This document shows positions 49,207 through 62,187 of a DNA stretch of 64,000 nucleotides, one piece after another. The stretch comes from Lasiosphaeris hirsuta (taxonomy: Eukaryota > Ascomycota > Sordariomycetes > Sordariales > Lasiosphaeriaceae), in assembly GCA_030549175.1 (NCBI GenBank), contig JAUKUA010000007.1:868001-932000 (forward strand), written 5' to 3'. Made by a program: the position numbers and the translations under genes. The notes under the pieces were generated by a model that searched no databases, was not told where the DNA came from, and worked only from the letters and a program-made list of their open reading frames with translations. How positions within the stretch are numbered: the stretch's first letter is position 1; the number at the start of each line of letters is the position of its first letter.

Positions 49207-50441
49207 AGTGGTACCCCCACCATCGAATCGGATAGACCTCATCAGTCAATTTAACGCCTCCGGGACCAACACTAGCTTATACCACGTTGTAATAAAGACA
49301 ACGATAACGTTAACGTCAACGGCACGAAGGCTCTTAACTAAGTTGGCGACCTACTATTAAAACAACAAGACAAGCGGATGTACATTGTTAAGTTCTACGA
49401 AGCTTAACAGGTATTTGACTACATCTCTAAGAATCCGAGAGTTAAGTAGTAGACTAGCGTAAAGCCGGAACGTAAGTAAGCACTTGTGGCGTTAACAAGC
49501 CTAATTTTTCTTACCAACGAAACATTTACCTACTTAAGAAGCCCCATTCAAAACAGCTATCCAAACGCCTAAAACGTTAATAACCACATTCTGAAAGAAC
49601 GCTTTAAAACTTTAGTCGATAACTACCTTCAAGAAGTATAGGAAGGCCTTTACCTAGTATTAGAACATTTAAGAACGGTAGAAACACCAGAACCAAGGGA
49701 TATCTAACAGACCCTAACAACGTTACCGCCTACGGACCTAACACTTAGGGATACGTTAACTATCTTACTACTCAGTAACATAACATTAGTAGTTAGATAA
49801 GATATTATATTAGGAGAGTCTGATACCATATCGTAAGACAAAGGATTCTTACCTATAACACTAAGTGAAATGACAGAAGACTATACACTAAGGTAGAACC
49901 CGGATCCGCTTAAGGATCACATTAACGAGTAACCCCTTAGTCTATCTCTATTTCTACTTCCGAAATAATTAATAATCAAGGAGTAGTTTACATAAATAAT
50001 ATAGGTTATATAAACATATCTTACGATTACTCTTATAAGGACTAGTATGCCAGCGATTAGCCTCATAGCTTAAGTAAACGTTCCGTTAGTAACGAGAGTC
50101 TCTAACTAATAAATCTATCATATCAGTCTCTTTTAGCTAGATATATTACCGAAGAAAGACAGTAAGATCTAACTATTTTATAACGATAAGTAGCTTTGTT
50201 ACCGTAATGTTTATCTTTAGATTATACGTATTAAGAAAGTAACTTTAAATCTAAATAAATATAATATTCTTTATAAAGAACTGTTTTTATTATTTAAAAG
50301 ATTAGCCCTTTAATAGTACGAGCTTTAATTGTTAACTAAGAATAAGAAATATATAAGATTAAGTATCTTTAACTAAGTTATAATTATCTTTTAATAGTTT
50401 AGTTAACTTATAAGTAAGTTTAAGGCCGAAGATAATATTAC
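49207..50441 (+). pseudogene. Family C gag, N-terminal part (C2)
   Basis: The frame is open from the LTR edge (SGTPTIESDRPHQS) through VNVNGTKALNQVGDLLLK, and continues for about 230 codons with few TAG/TAA before becoming AT-rich. A clear start ATG is not visible. Charged, helical capsid-like protein (LVDNYLQ, LYLVLEHLRTVETPEPRD). It shows what the truncated 5' end of C1 lacks. Confidence 0.55.
49209..49226 (+). promoter_or_regulatory. Candidate primer-binding site of family C
   Basis: Starts TGG two bases after the LTR (TGGTACCCCCACCATCGA), as expected for the complement of a tRNA 3' end with CCA. The tRNA was not identified. Confidence 0.45.
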
Positions 50442-50656
50442 AGCCTTGGTGTTGATGTCCTAATGTCCTCTGTCCTGGCAGTACGTCACAGGAGATGTCC
50501 TCGGATGTTTACGGTATGTAATCCGACGGATGGCGTACTTGTGTGCCTACATCCGATGGTAGGAGATTATGATCGTCCAGACTCGGGAGATTAAACCTTC
50601 GTGGTTAGCTAGTACCTACAGGATGCGGGGTCGTACGTAATTGTTACGTAGTTACT
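50442..50656. other. GC-balanced segment of unknown origin
   Basis: Follows the abrupt end of C2. Contains repeated GATGTCCT/ATGTCCTC words (about 50453-50510). Not mutated like its flanks. It might be an LTR edge of an unidentified element; no partner found in the window. Confidence 0.3.
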
Positions 50657-52528
50657 ATGTACGTTTTCCGTGAGGTATTTTTTCAATTGGTGCCTATATG
50701 GGTCGATTTGTCATATCGGCAAAATATTAACCGGACCTATCGTGTTATGGTCAAGCGGTTAACTACTTGGCTATTTAGCCTCCGTCTCCTTGTTCTTTTT
50801 TTCTTCTTATATCAACTTCTCATATGTAAACCGTTCCCCTGGGAATTTTTTGTCAGTTCTTATGCCTTATCTATGTTACCGACGAGAAGGTTTTCGTCGT
50901 TCCTATCGTTGCCCGTATCGTTCTATATATCGTACCGTGTGGTTTTCTTCGTATCGATGACGTCCCTATCGGCGGTATTGATACGATTGTTTTAGTTTTC
51001 TTAACGTATATCTTTCTTTCTGTTAGTATATGATCCTTAGGTTCGATTTCGTAGACGTTCGTGTTATATATTCTCTTTTAGTCAGACGTATAGGTTGATC
51101 TCGCTTTAAAACTGTTACTGTCATTCTTTTAACCTATTATATAATTAGTAATTAACTAATTAATTAGAGCTTATGTAGTGTTACAAAAGTAAATATCTTT
51201 TCTAGCTATCTCTTCGACGGGTTAAGATTCTTTCTGGCCGTATTAACCGTCGTTCCATTTCTTTACTTCCCTTATATTACTAGTAATAGATTAGAAGTTT
51301 TTAAGTAGTCTTTAATAGGAATGCCGCTTTAACATACCTAATTATTAGTTCGTCCGTAAAGTTAAAGTAGTTACTGATATTATAAAATATATAAAACGGT
51401 ATTTATACGATAAGGACCATTTGTGATTTTTTAAGGACATGTATGTTAGTATGAATCCTTATGTCTTCTTAGTTCTTAGTTTAGAGGTACTATGAAGCGA
51501 CGATATTAACATAAATACGATTAAGACGTATAAGATAAAATTATAGTTTGATATTATTTGTTCTCAGACTTATTATATTAGGATTTTAACGTTTTAGCTA
51601 TCTTTTGTATTAATATAGAGTTTATTTATAACATATGATTTTAATGAGATTATACTAAAGAATAATATCTGACCTTTCTTATTTACTTAGGTCTTATTAC
51701 CTAGTAAAAAGTTATAAACTTTAGATTATATATATTTATTTTTTAATAAGGAGTTATTAACTTATATAGATATACGTCCTCTTATATATTAGCTAGTAAG
51801 AAAAGAAGTTAAGATATATATTTAGTTAAATAAGAGTTTTATTTATAAACTATATAATATATTAATGTTAAAGTCTTAATTTTTTTTAATTTAACTTAGT
51901 TAAGAGAAAAAAGTTATAGTAAGTAGTAATAGTTTAGATAGTATTTAATAGGTAGATTATACTTCGGATATTATTTAATATACGAGTGTTATATTTTATA
52001 TTTTATTTAATATTTCTTATATATAAGTAAAGTAGCCGTTAATTATATTAAAGGTAAAACCGAAGATAAAGAATAAGAATGTCTCTATAAAATCGTCTTG
52101 TCATAATACGTTATAATTAGAGACGTTTATTATTATTATGATATAAGGGAAGAAAGGTACTATAAGAACTATTTTATTAGCTATTAAGATTAATAAGGTT
52201 AAGACTATTATATATTAAAGAGAAGATAATTAGATAGTTATAAAAATTTCTTATCTTTCTTAATCTAAGATAAAAACTCTTTTAATTTATCTTATATTAA
52301 GGTAAGTATCTTTAGTAATACTTATTTTATAAAAAGGAAACTAGTAATTTCAACGAAAATATAGTTTCTTTCTAACTAATCTATATCAATTCGGTTATAT
52401 AATTTTCTTAAGTTCCTATTATAAACGTAGATACATAGTAACTCTTATTTAGTAACTTCCGTCTTTAGCTTATACTTATTTATATATATAAAAGACGTCT
52501 AGTACCTTAGAATCTATTTATAGTACTG
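50657..52528 (-). pseudogene. RIP-degraded - strand coding sequence, unidentified
   Basis: From about 51150 to 50750 a single - strand frame has only TAA/TAG stops and encodes an Arg/Gln/Lys-rich segment (YRRQGRHRYEENHTVRYIER). The 112-codon + strand frame at 50657-50995 is its shadow. Further upstream (about 52520-52140) another - strand frame reads VTKQELL and IQDKLKEFLSQIKKDKKF, helical and charged. The latter continues across the solo LTR into 53874-54020 when LTR and one TACTG are removed. It may be the 3' end of the gene at 53874-64000. Confidence 0.35.
52524..52528. repeat. Target-site duplication of solo LTR, left copy (TACTG)
   Basis: TACTG before 52529, repeated at 53874-53878. Confidence 0.92.
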
Positions 52529-53873
52529 TGTCACACTGGTAGGCTCACCTAGGTCAATAGGGTTACTGACCTCCTTGACCGAGCCACACCACCGGCACAT
52601 ACTACACACCTACACAACACCATGGACCCACAACAACAAGTTTAGCGAACCTGTCAACGTGGAGCCAGTACTAAGAAGGTTGCCACGACGTGGCTTAACC
52701 TCGGGACACACTCTATCACGTGGCTTAAGGCCTACTCGGCCTGAACACGTAGGTCAACGGATCCTCAGGTACGACTAAGAGTTACGACGGGATGCCTAGA
52801 ACCATTCACAAGCCAGAGCAGCCATACACTAGATCTCGCCCGCGCTAGGTAACGTCACCAGACTTCAGATTTGTCATGGACGAGCCACTTAACCTCAGTA
52901 TCATAATTAGGGTCTACACAGTAGCTAGGATCTTACAGTTGGTCTTTCAAATCAAGGACCTCCCCGTTATCGCTGACATTCCTTTAGAAAACCTGAAACC
53001 CGACTTTCTCCGGAGTCTAGCTTTAGTGGTGACAGGTGGTCGTGACCCCCGCGTGTAAGTCACGAAGGGAACCGTTGCTGTAATAAGTATTAGCCTTAGG
53101 ACTTAGTAACTTGTGGTCAACGTAAGTACCGAGGCTGTGAAGGAACCTCCACGGCGATAGTCACCATGACTGCTTGAGCTGTAGGAGTAAGTACTAATAC
53201 TAACCGAGGGCCGACGTGTGATAGGCCGACCCCACCTGGCTTGTAGCCATTAATTTGTAGGGTGTGAGAGACGGGCGGCTAGAAAGGAGATTCGGGACCG
53301 ACGGGTAGCTAAGAAGATCCTTAGGTATTTCGGTATTCTTATATCTTATATATAACGTTCCATAAGTAGTACTGGTACCTTACGACGGATCCTCGAGAGG
53401 AAGAAGCTCTCTAGTTCTCTTTGGACAAACCTAGAAAGATTATCAGCTGAACTTCAGTGAAGCTGAGGGGTAATACAACCTTGTAAACCCTTCTGTTTCT
53501 CCTAACTTACAACTACGAAGTATCGTATGTTATCTTATGTCACATCGTTCTATCTCCCTGAACCTTCCTCTTCCCACGGCACATACTACCACTCTGGGCT
53601 ACAACGATCAACTCCCTCAACCACTGTACCAAAGCTTTGAATCTAACCTTGTGCCGAGTCACTTGACTATTAAGTCGTGCGAAGCCTTACGAGGATCATC
53701 TCCCTGAGTCGGAAGGCTTGAAAGCTCTGAATCAGACTAACACCATTGCCGGGGTAGTCAGCTGTCCGGTTAAAGTTGTGTCTAAGGTTATAGCTCTGCA
53801 GTTCGACTCCTTACCTGATATCTCACCTTGTGGTTGTCATACCCCAGACCTTCGGTGGCTGGCCTGTGTCACA
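52529..53873 (+). repeat. Solo LTR of the chromovirus family, A subfamily
   Basis: 1345 bp, TGTCACACTGG to CCTGTGTCACA, with TACTG on both sides: a solo LTR left by LTR-LTR recombination. U3 matches element A, not B1, B2 or D. Moderately mutated; both ends are well preserved. Confidence 0.93.
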
Positions 53874-53878
53874 TACTG
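53874..53878. repeat. Target-site duplication of solo LTR, right copy (TACTG)
   Basis: Second TACTG. Confidence 0.92.
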
Positions 53879-54776
53879 GCATATATTATTATTACTTAGT
53901 GAAATGTTATTAAGAATGATATATTTTTTAGTCTCGTTAAATAATATACCATTTTAAGCCGAGATATATAACTATACTATTTATATTACTTATATCATTT
54001 AAGTAGTAACTAATAAGGATTTTTAAGTTTTTATACCTAGTAAACTTTATGACCTAACTAAGAGAGTAATTACCGTTTATTTCTAATTAGTTTCTAACAT
54101 CTTTTGGCTTAAAGAGAGTTAAAGGTCTTACTATCAACCTTAATTAGTTCTTTCTTACAGACAATATATAAGCCTATCCCTTTAAGAAAATTTACCCGTT
54201 TTATCTAATTTAAACACTAGTAACCCTAAGTATCCTTATTTTTAGCCTTAAAAGTAAGATAAGTTTAAGATATCTTAAGATAGACTATATTAAAAACAGG
54301 CTTAACTTAGTACTTAAGGATAAGACCGTCTTAAGTCTTAGGGCTAGGTAAATCATTTAGAATAGGGTTATTTTTAGACATCTTAGAAAAGACTAGGTCG
54401 CCTAAAACATCGTTAGCCTACTCTAAGATCCGGTACTTCTCTCCTAATAATAGCTTAATAACAAAGACGTTCTATATGATATAGAATTCCCTAAATATAC
54501 CATACGAAATAAAAAATAACTAATAAAAATAGGATATTATTGACGAAAAGAAGAGATATAAGAGACAATCCCTTATAAAGAAAGTACTTTGGCCTAAGTA
54601 TATTCTGTTAGATTTTTAGACCGTTAGACTATAAAAGATTCTTAACTTACTTTTTTAAAGTATCTCATATACCTTTAGTAAGATCTCTCTTAATACCTAA
54701 CTTGATATCTAGCTTTCTATCTTTCTACTTAACTATATAAAGTAAGTCCTATTTAAGAATTTAGTACCGAAAGTAG
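53879..54776 (-). pseudogene. 3' part of a long broken gene, possibly DUF3435/tyrosine-recombinase-like
   Basis: The - strand frame that comes from 64000-63522 continues here once element D and one CTTTT are removed. It stays readable to about 54030 with nearly only TAA/TAG stops. Segments include YRILEQANDVLGDLVF, KYQVKPVF, FLKGIGLYIV followed by basic residues, and CQKLIRNKRQLLSQLGH. The sequence K-P-V-F, then about 40 residues on a G-x-G-L-Y before a basic pair, then L-x-H, resembles the C-terminal part of fungal DUF3435 proteins (tyrosine-recombinase superfamily; Starship captains belong there). This rests on pattern memory only. The frame shifts near 54020 and may go on into 52-50 kb. 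Confidence 0.33.
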
Positions 54777-54781
54777 CTTTT
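54777..54781. repeat. Target-site duplication of element D, left copy (CTTTT)
   Basis: CTTTT before 54782, repeated at 63517-63521. Confidence 0.9.
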
Positions 54782-56110
54782 TGTCACACTGGTAGGCTCA
54801 CCTAGGCCAACAAGGTCACTGACCTCCTTGACCGAGCTACGTACTAGCGGCACGAACCACATATAAGAAGTATATACTCATCGACCCACGAACATCTATC
54901 ATAGATCACGTAGATAAGGGAACTATCACAAAAGATAGCCACAACGTAGCTTACCCTCAGGACAAAGATCCTACGTGTGACTAATGGCCTATTCAGCCGA
55001 CACACAGGTCAGCGGATTCTCCAAAGTACCCACGGGTCACAACGGAACGCCTAGAACCACTCATAAGCTAGAGTAGCTATATAATAGATCTCGCCCGTAC
55101 TAGGTAACGTTATCAGACTTTAGATTTGTCATAGACAAGCTATCTAACCTCAACATTATAGCCGGGGCCTACACAGTCAGCCCTGACCCTACAGCTAGTC
55201 TTTCGAATTATAGACCTCTTTACTATTGTTGGTATTTCTTTGGAAGACCTAGAACCCGATGTTCTCCGGAATCTAGCTTTAATAGTAACAAGTAGCCGCG
55301 ACTCCCGTATATAAGTCACGAAGGGAACCGTTGCTGTAATAGCCGACCGGGGGCTTAACCTAACAACGCTGTAGCTAACATAAGTACCAAAGACGTGAAG
55401 GAATATCTATAGTAATAGACACTATGCCGCTAGAGCTATATAAATAAGTACTAATACCGGCCATGAACCGACGTAAGATGGGCCGGCTTCACTTAGCTTA
55501 TAACCGCTGATTTATAGGGCGTGAGAGACGGGCGGCTAGAAAGGAGATTCGGGACTAACGGGTAGCTAGGAAAATCCTTTAGGTACTTTAGTATCTTTAT
55601 ATCTTATACATAGCCTTCTATAAGTAAGATAGGTATACTATAACGGATCCTCGAGAGGAAGAAGCTCTCTAGTTCTTTTTAGATAAACTTAGAAAGATTA
55701 TCAACTGAACTTCAGTGAAACTAAGAGATAATATAACCTTATGAACCTTTCTGTTTCTTTTAACTTGTAACTACGAAGTATTATGTCTTATCTTCTGTCA
55801 GATTATTTTATCTCTCTAAACCTCCTTCTCCCTAGCTTTCTACTACTTTACATTGTAATAGTTAACTTCCTTACCGTTCTGTTCTAAACCTTTAAATCGA
55901 ATCTTGTGCTTATTAGCCTTATAAAGATTAAGTCCCTAAGTTCGTCGTATGAAAGCTTTAAACTAGACTAATAGTAATTGTTAAGGTAGTTTGTTAAATG
56001 GTTAAGTTAAGAGTTAGGAAAAGGTTAAAGCTTTATAGTCTGACTCTTCATTTGATATCTTATCTTGTAGTTATTATACCTTAAACTTTTACGGGCTAGC
56101 TTATATTACA
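54782..56110 (+). repeat. Element D 5' LTR
   Basis: 1329 bp, TGTCACACTGG (unmutated outer end) to TTATATTACA (mutated inner end). Confidence 0.93.
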
Positions 56111-56998
56111 GATAATCTTTCTTTTATTAAGAATAATTCTTTACTTGCTACTTCATCTATAATAGCCGGAAACCCTATATTATACTTAGCTATGCTCCGG
56201 GGTTAAGAAACTGAACTTAATCCTAGAACCGACCTTATGATCTAGGAACCTCCCGAGATAAAAATATAAACTATTAAAAAGTTTCCTATACTCCTATCAA
56301 GCTTCGAAACCCTTACTAAACTATCTTAATGGTTTATTCATCTTTATAATTAGGTCGTTAAAGCTTACAAAGAACTTTACTTCTTTGTTAATAACACGTA
56401 CGAAGATAAGAAGAGGCTTGATTTACTTACTTTTACATTTACTGTCTTAGTCACCGACTATCAGTTGATGATATAGTATGTTAAGACAAATTAATATATC
56501 TTTAAAAGTACTTAGTAGAAGTTAAAAGCCTCTTATATTACCTTTAGTATCGAGGTTAACTAGAAATTAGCTTAATTTACTACCTAAACGGCCTAACGTA
56601 AAAAATCTCTTAACCTTATCGTTACACGTACTAAAGCTCTCTATAAGGAAATTACTAAATAAAAGCTATGGTAAGTATGATAAACCTAGGAGTAGGAAAT
56701 ATAGACCCGGGAATAAAATGCCGAGCTTGTTAAAGTTAAGGAACTCTTCTATATCTAGGAAGAAAAGTAAGCCCGATAAGATTATTATAACGCGGAATTT
56801 AGCCATTGGTCTATTACGGCCCAAAGCCAGCTTAATTTCCTTATGGCACTTTAATAACCCGGAGTATTACGAACTCCGAAGGACTAAAAACTATTTAAAC
56901 AGCTTAAGGCCTATTCTAACAACCTTGTTAAAAAAGCTCTTATATCAAGGTTAACACGGGTAAGGCCTTATAATAAGAAATAGATTATCTAAAGGGCT
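56111..56998 (+). other. Element D leader with conserved short frame
   Basis: 888 bp. Begins GATAATCTTTCTTTT. Contains a 78-codon frame free of stops (56718-56954, start MPSLLKLRNSSISRKK, end LLKKLLYQG) whose counterpart is open in B1 with the same ending. Not recognised; it may be an upstream ORF or chance. Confidence 0.45.
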
Positions 56999-58567
56999 AT
57001 GATACATTCCTAGAAAACCCTATCTGTTAAATCTTTACGATAGATATCATAACCGTCTAAAAAATCAACTTCTACCTAGTACTTTAACTAAAACGAGAAC
57101 CTCTTCTTAGACCGTAATCTCCAAAGACGGGTTACCTGGGAAATCTCGGCATAAGCCTAGAGATAGGTCGATAATATATAAAATTCCGATACTAAAATAA
57201 GAAGTAGAAATATTAGAGGAAATATATCTCTCCGTTATACTAGGATAGAAATATTACCTCCTTTAGATAACGGTAATAACGACTTAGACGATAATCTCTA
57301 TCATATAAGTCTACCTCTAGGTCTCTCTAGACTACTAAGAGGCCTACCTAGGCCTCCGGAACCCCTAGGACCTTAAGGTCTAGGTTTCCGAAGCCTTTTA
57401 CCCCTATGTGACCTTATAGTAATCTTTCTTAATCTCATTCGTACTAACTAAGACCTGATTTATAATAATACTAATATAATTTGGGAATCCCGTGGTTAAG
57501 GTACCGCCGTAACTATAGTAAAACCTAAAAAATATAATAGAAGGGATAAAGGTAAGTTCGAGACATAGTAATATTTTATTAAAGAGTACTTTAGTGTCTA
57601 CGAACGAAGTTTCCTTGATAACAAAGTTAAAATTAGTTTTGTTAGTATCCTTACTAAAAGTACTACCTTCGAATAATATTAGAAAAGAGGGACTTAGATT
57701 AAAAAACTTAGGTTAATAGATCAGTAAAACAATTATATTACCGCCATAGTCAAATGATTCCGTGACCTAGTACAAAGAGTTAAGGACTATAAGGCTATAA
57801 AGGCTCTGACCTACGATAGGGATATGAACAAATACATAATAAAGTTCTAGGAACTAAATCATACCGTCGATCTTAGTAGTTAAGCCTTATAATCGTTAGT
57901 TACTAATATTATCTTTGATATTATAATAGACTTAATCTATTTACGTACGGGATATCTCCTTTCTAATAATACTAACTTTCTTAAGGTTATCGTTATTACT
58001 AGCTTAATTTACAAAGATAAAATAAAGAACTACGAGATTAACTATAAAGTTAAGTAAGGAAAAGAAGAGTTTACTTCGAATAGTAAGGAACGTTTAAAGA
58101 GGGATATTTACTAAGAGGAAATTAGTATCTTTAGTTCCTATCCTGGTTTAACATCCATAAAAGAAAGGCTTAAAAAGGGCCTAAAGTAGAAACAATAAGA
58201 CAAGAAGGACAAACCCTTAGTATTTACCTAACTAAAACATTAACAAACTTATAAGGAAGCTGTTACCGAGATAAACTAAGCCGAAATTAATAAACATAAG
58301 ATAAGTAAGAGATATTACCGTTATAAACGTTAAGGTTATAATACTTTTAAATGTTATAGTGGGAAAACCAAAGATAGTAAAGATATCCCTAAGTTACCTA
58401 GAAAAATCTTTAAAGCTAAGACTAAGTATAGAAGATATAAGGATAAAGATACCTTTCTTTAACTATCTAAGAAAGTTAAGGTCGTTATAATAACAAAGAA
58501 GGATTATCCTAAGCTTTTTCCTTATGTTATTAAACTATCCGATAGTAAGGATATATCAGATTTTTAA
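56999..58567 (+). pseudogene. Element D gag (degenerate)
   Basis: ATG 56999 and TAA 58565-58567 are in frame, 523 codons. N-terminal Gln/Ser-rich part (VDNIQNSDTK), an acidic segment, a Pro/Gly-rich region (about 57310-57390), the gag capsid domain from about 57520 (KPKKYN start) and a CCHC knuckle at 58313-58354 with C, C and H codons now Tyr and the last Cys intact. Internal stops TAA/TAG. The start codon is preserved here while A and B2 have ATA. Confidence 0.72.
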
Positions 58568-61500
58568 CAGATACTCCGAACCTCGTAGTATTAGAAATCG
58601 TACCTCAACACGTTATAATCTCTACTAAGAAGCACACCTATTATGACATAGAAGAACCTTCTTATAAGAAGGTTAAGTGAAACTATAAACCATATTATAA
58701 TACTTATAAGATTGTTCCCATGACCATTGTCTACTACGAAGCTGAGGAAATCCCCGTCCGAATACTCCTAGACCTTAGTATCTTTAGCCCGGTTATAAGT
58801 AAAGACTTTGTTAAGAAATAAAACATCTCTTATGTCTATAAAACGATCTCGAAACTCTTAAAAGCCTTTAATAGAACTATCAACCTTAAATTAAGTAAGG
58901 AATATACTAAGGAAATTATTTTATAGTACTAAGTAAAATACTTTTCTTATATAATACTCGAAATCTCTCTTCTTAATATAAAATATAATATCCTTCTTCT
59001 ATACTAATAGCTATAATAGTACTAACCGGACTATCTATAGGACCTTAATATGATGAAAGTAGCTTTTAGTTTAGACTACTATTACTAAAACTATACTTCT
59101 CTCGTAATCTTAGGAAATAAAAGCTTAATCGTAAATGTTACGATATTTTATATCTTAGATATCTCCGAAAGATTTAAGATCTTTATACCTTTAGTATCTT
59201 CTAAAGTAACTTAATAACTTCTAGATTACTAACCGTGGGACTATATGATCGATATCATCGGAGATAAAAAGTTTCTATAGGAACCTCTTTATCCTATATT
59301 ATCCTTAGAAAAGAAAATCCTTTATAGATAGCTAGACTAGATACTTAGGGAAGGTAAGATACGGAAATCAAAATCACTTTACTTTTTACTTATTTTCTTT
59401 ATAGATAAAGAAGTATTATTAGAAAAGGTAACTATAAGAGATTTAGAAAACCTCCGTCTTATAGTTGACTACCGAAAAATTAACGAATAAACGATTAAAA
59501 ACCGTTACTTATTATCTTTAATTACCGAACTTTAAGATACTTTTACCAGATTTACTATCTTTATAAAGATAGACCTAAAGTTAAGATTTAACTTGATTCA
59601 GATAAAAAAGAAACATAAGTAAAAAATAACGTTTCGAACTTATTACAGTCTCTTTAAGTTTAATATAATGTCCTTTAGCCTTATTAATACTTCCGTTACC
59701 TTTTAAGGTATAATAAATCATATCTTTTAAAATCTTATCGATTAAGGCCTCCTATCTTATATTAACGACCTTCTTATTTATATAAGCTCTAAGAAAGAAT
59801 ACGACAAAATTATCGTTAAAGTCCTTAAGCGACTTTAGAAGTATAATCTTACTATTAATCTCTCTAAATATATATGAGATGTTAAGAAATTAAAATACCT
59901 AAGCTATATTATTAATACTAAAGGTATCGTAATGTTAAAGAATAAAGTAAAATATATCCTTTTATAAAAATAGTTAAAATCGGTAAAAGGAGTCTAATAA
60001 TTTAATAGATTTACGAACTTCTATAGGTACTATATCAAGGGTTACTTACGTATTATTAAACTACTTACTGATTTTACTAATCTAACCTAGAAAGTTTAGA
60101 CATAGAATAATTAAATAAATATTATATTTAAAGCGTTAAAAAAAGCCTTTACTAAAGTCCCTATTCTAGTTTATTTTAACCTTAATAGACTACCTATTAT
60201 CGAACCTAACGCTTCTAATTACGTATTAAAAAAGATAATATTATAAAAGTAAGATGATAGTAAGATATATCTTATAGCATTCTACTTAAGAAAGCTAATT
60301 CCTACGGAAATTAACTATAAAATTTATAACAAGGAACTCCTAACGATAGTTAATTACTTTTAATGTTAAAGACATTACCTTGAGAGTACTAAATACTATA
60401 TCGAAATCTTCTCGGACTACCGTAATCTAGAATACTTTTAGACTACTAAGGTTCTTAATTACTACCAGGCCCGATAGGCCTAGTAACTTATTACCTTTAA
60501 CTTCGTTATTAATTTCTATCTCGGTATATAAAATACTAAGGTAGATACTTTCTCGTGGTATAAAGAGTACCTTCCGAAAGGAAGAGATGAAAACTAGCTA
60601 ATAACCTCAGTTTTAAATAAGGAACATTTCTTTTATTTAAAGGCCTTATCATTTATACTCTTAAAAGCTTATCTTTATAATATTTTAACATTAAAATAGA
60701 ACGAGGAATTCCTCGAGTAAGTTAAGACTACTACTCTTATAAACAAAATATATTAAGAAGCTTTAGTTTCCCTTAGAAAGAACGTAACTAACGAAGATAA
60801 AATTTTGTTTATAAAGAATCGTATTTAGATCTTTAACAACTAGAAACTTAAGATCTAGATCATCCACTCTAAACACGATACTAAAGTAGTAGGCTATATA
60901 GGTATAGATAAGACCGTCGAACTTATTAGACAATATATATTCTAGTAAAACCTTAAGAAGGACGTTACTAACTTTATACGTTTCTACCATAAGTACTAAA
61001 GTAACAAGCTAAGATATTATCTTTCTTTTAAATTACTTTATCCTATTAAGTTAGAATATTCTCTATAGAAGCTTATCTTAATAGATTTTATAATAGACCT
61101 TCCCCTCTCTAATAGATATAATTTTATCTAAGTTATTATCGACATCTTTACTAAAATAATATACTTCATCCCTTTAAAAGACGATACTAAGAAGATAGAA
61201 GACTTAATCTTAATCTTTACTTATAAATGTTAAAAATATTATAGTATACCTACTAATATTATCTTTAATTAGGATTTATGGTTTAATATAAAACTTTGGT
61301 ATAACTTCCTTAAACATATCGAAATTAAACTAAAGATATTAACCTCGTTCTACCCTAAAACGGATAACTAGACTAAATGTCTTAACTAATATATCGAAGC
61401 TTACCTCAGAGCCTTTGTCAACTACGAGATAAATAATTAAGATATCTTATTACCTATAGCCGAATTTATATAGAATAACGTTAAGTTAACTTTTACTAAT

Positions 61501-62187
61501 AACTCTCCCTTTTACACTAACTACAGATATTATCTAGTTATTAACAATTTACCTAACGAGTTTATATATAACTTACATAGCGAGGTCATAACATACTAAA
61601 TAACAACGATCTATAAGAGCCTCTATGAAACTTTTAAAGAATCTCGAGAACGGATAAAGAAATATATAGATCGGAAGTAAACGGAAGTATTCTTTTTTAA
61701 AGAAAAATAACTAATAATACTTAATATACGGAATATTAAGACTAAGAGACCTTCTAAGAAACTAGACAAGAAGCTACTCGGCCTATTTAAAATCTCTAAG
61801 GTAATATCTCTTATTGCCGTAAAACTTAAACTTTTAGAACGATAGAAGATTTATCTTATCTTTTATGTTTCCCTTATTAAACCTTTCCGAACTAGCTCTT
61901 AACCGATCTCTAACCCTATTTAGGTCTTAAAATAAGTAGGAGATATTTATCTTAAGAAATTTATAGTAAAGAACATTATAAACTCCCGTATTAAGAAAGG
62001 AATAGTAGAATATCTTATTAAATAAGATAGATACCCCGAAAAGAAAGATTAGACTTAGGAACTATATAAGTACTTCTTTGACACCTAGGAACTTTAGGAC
62101 TTCTACGTTAAGTACTTACGTAAGCCTAAGGACCTTAGGATTATTAACTTAAGGACTCGAGGTAAGTCCTCCTAAGAGGAGAGATAA
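58568..62187 (+). pseudogene. Element D pol: protease-RT-RNase H-integrase-chromodomain (degenerate)
   Basis: The frame is shifted relative to gag (in-frame ATG 58720). Protease LLDLS at about 58770-58785, then PVISKDFVKK. RT motif YINDLLIY at 59758-59781 (first Asp now Asn), exactly 1038 bp after the ATG, as in A. RNase H about 60180-60560. Integrase HHCC about 60860-60990 (its - strand shadow is a 75-codon frame) and core to about 61480. Chromodomain about 61940-62130. The frame reaches the purine tract at the 3' LTR. No functional protein possible. Confidence 0.82.
62174..62187 (+). promoter_or_regulatory. Polypurine tract of element D
   Basis: AAGAGGAGAGATAA directly before the LTR; counterpart of 31531-31544 in A. 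Confidence 0.65.

Larger units (their letters stand above)
48973..50441 (+). mobile_element. Family C copy C2, 3'-truncated (5' LTR plus part of gag)
   Basis: LTR 48973-49206, then gag to about 50441, where similarity to C1 (2967-4100) ends abruptly. Relative to C1 it lacks about 35 bp near 50400. It is less mutated than C1 in the first 900 bp and gives the better gag reading. Confidence 0.85.

Noticed and set aside
50657..50995. 112-codon + strand frame with membrane-like hydrophobic residues.
   Set aside because: It is the complement of an Arg/Gln-rich - strand frame that extends beyond it on both sides with only TAA/TAG stops; the + strand hydrophobicity is an artefact.
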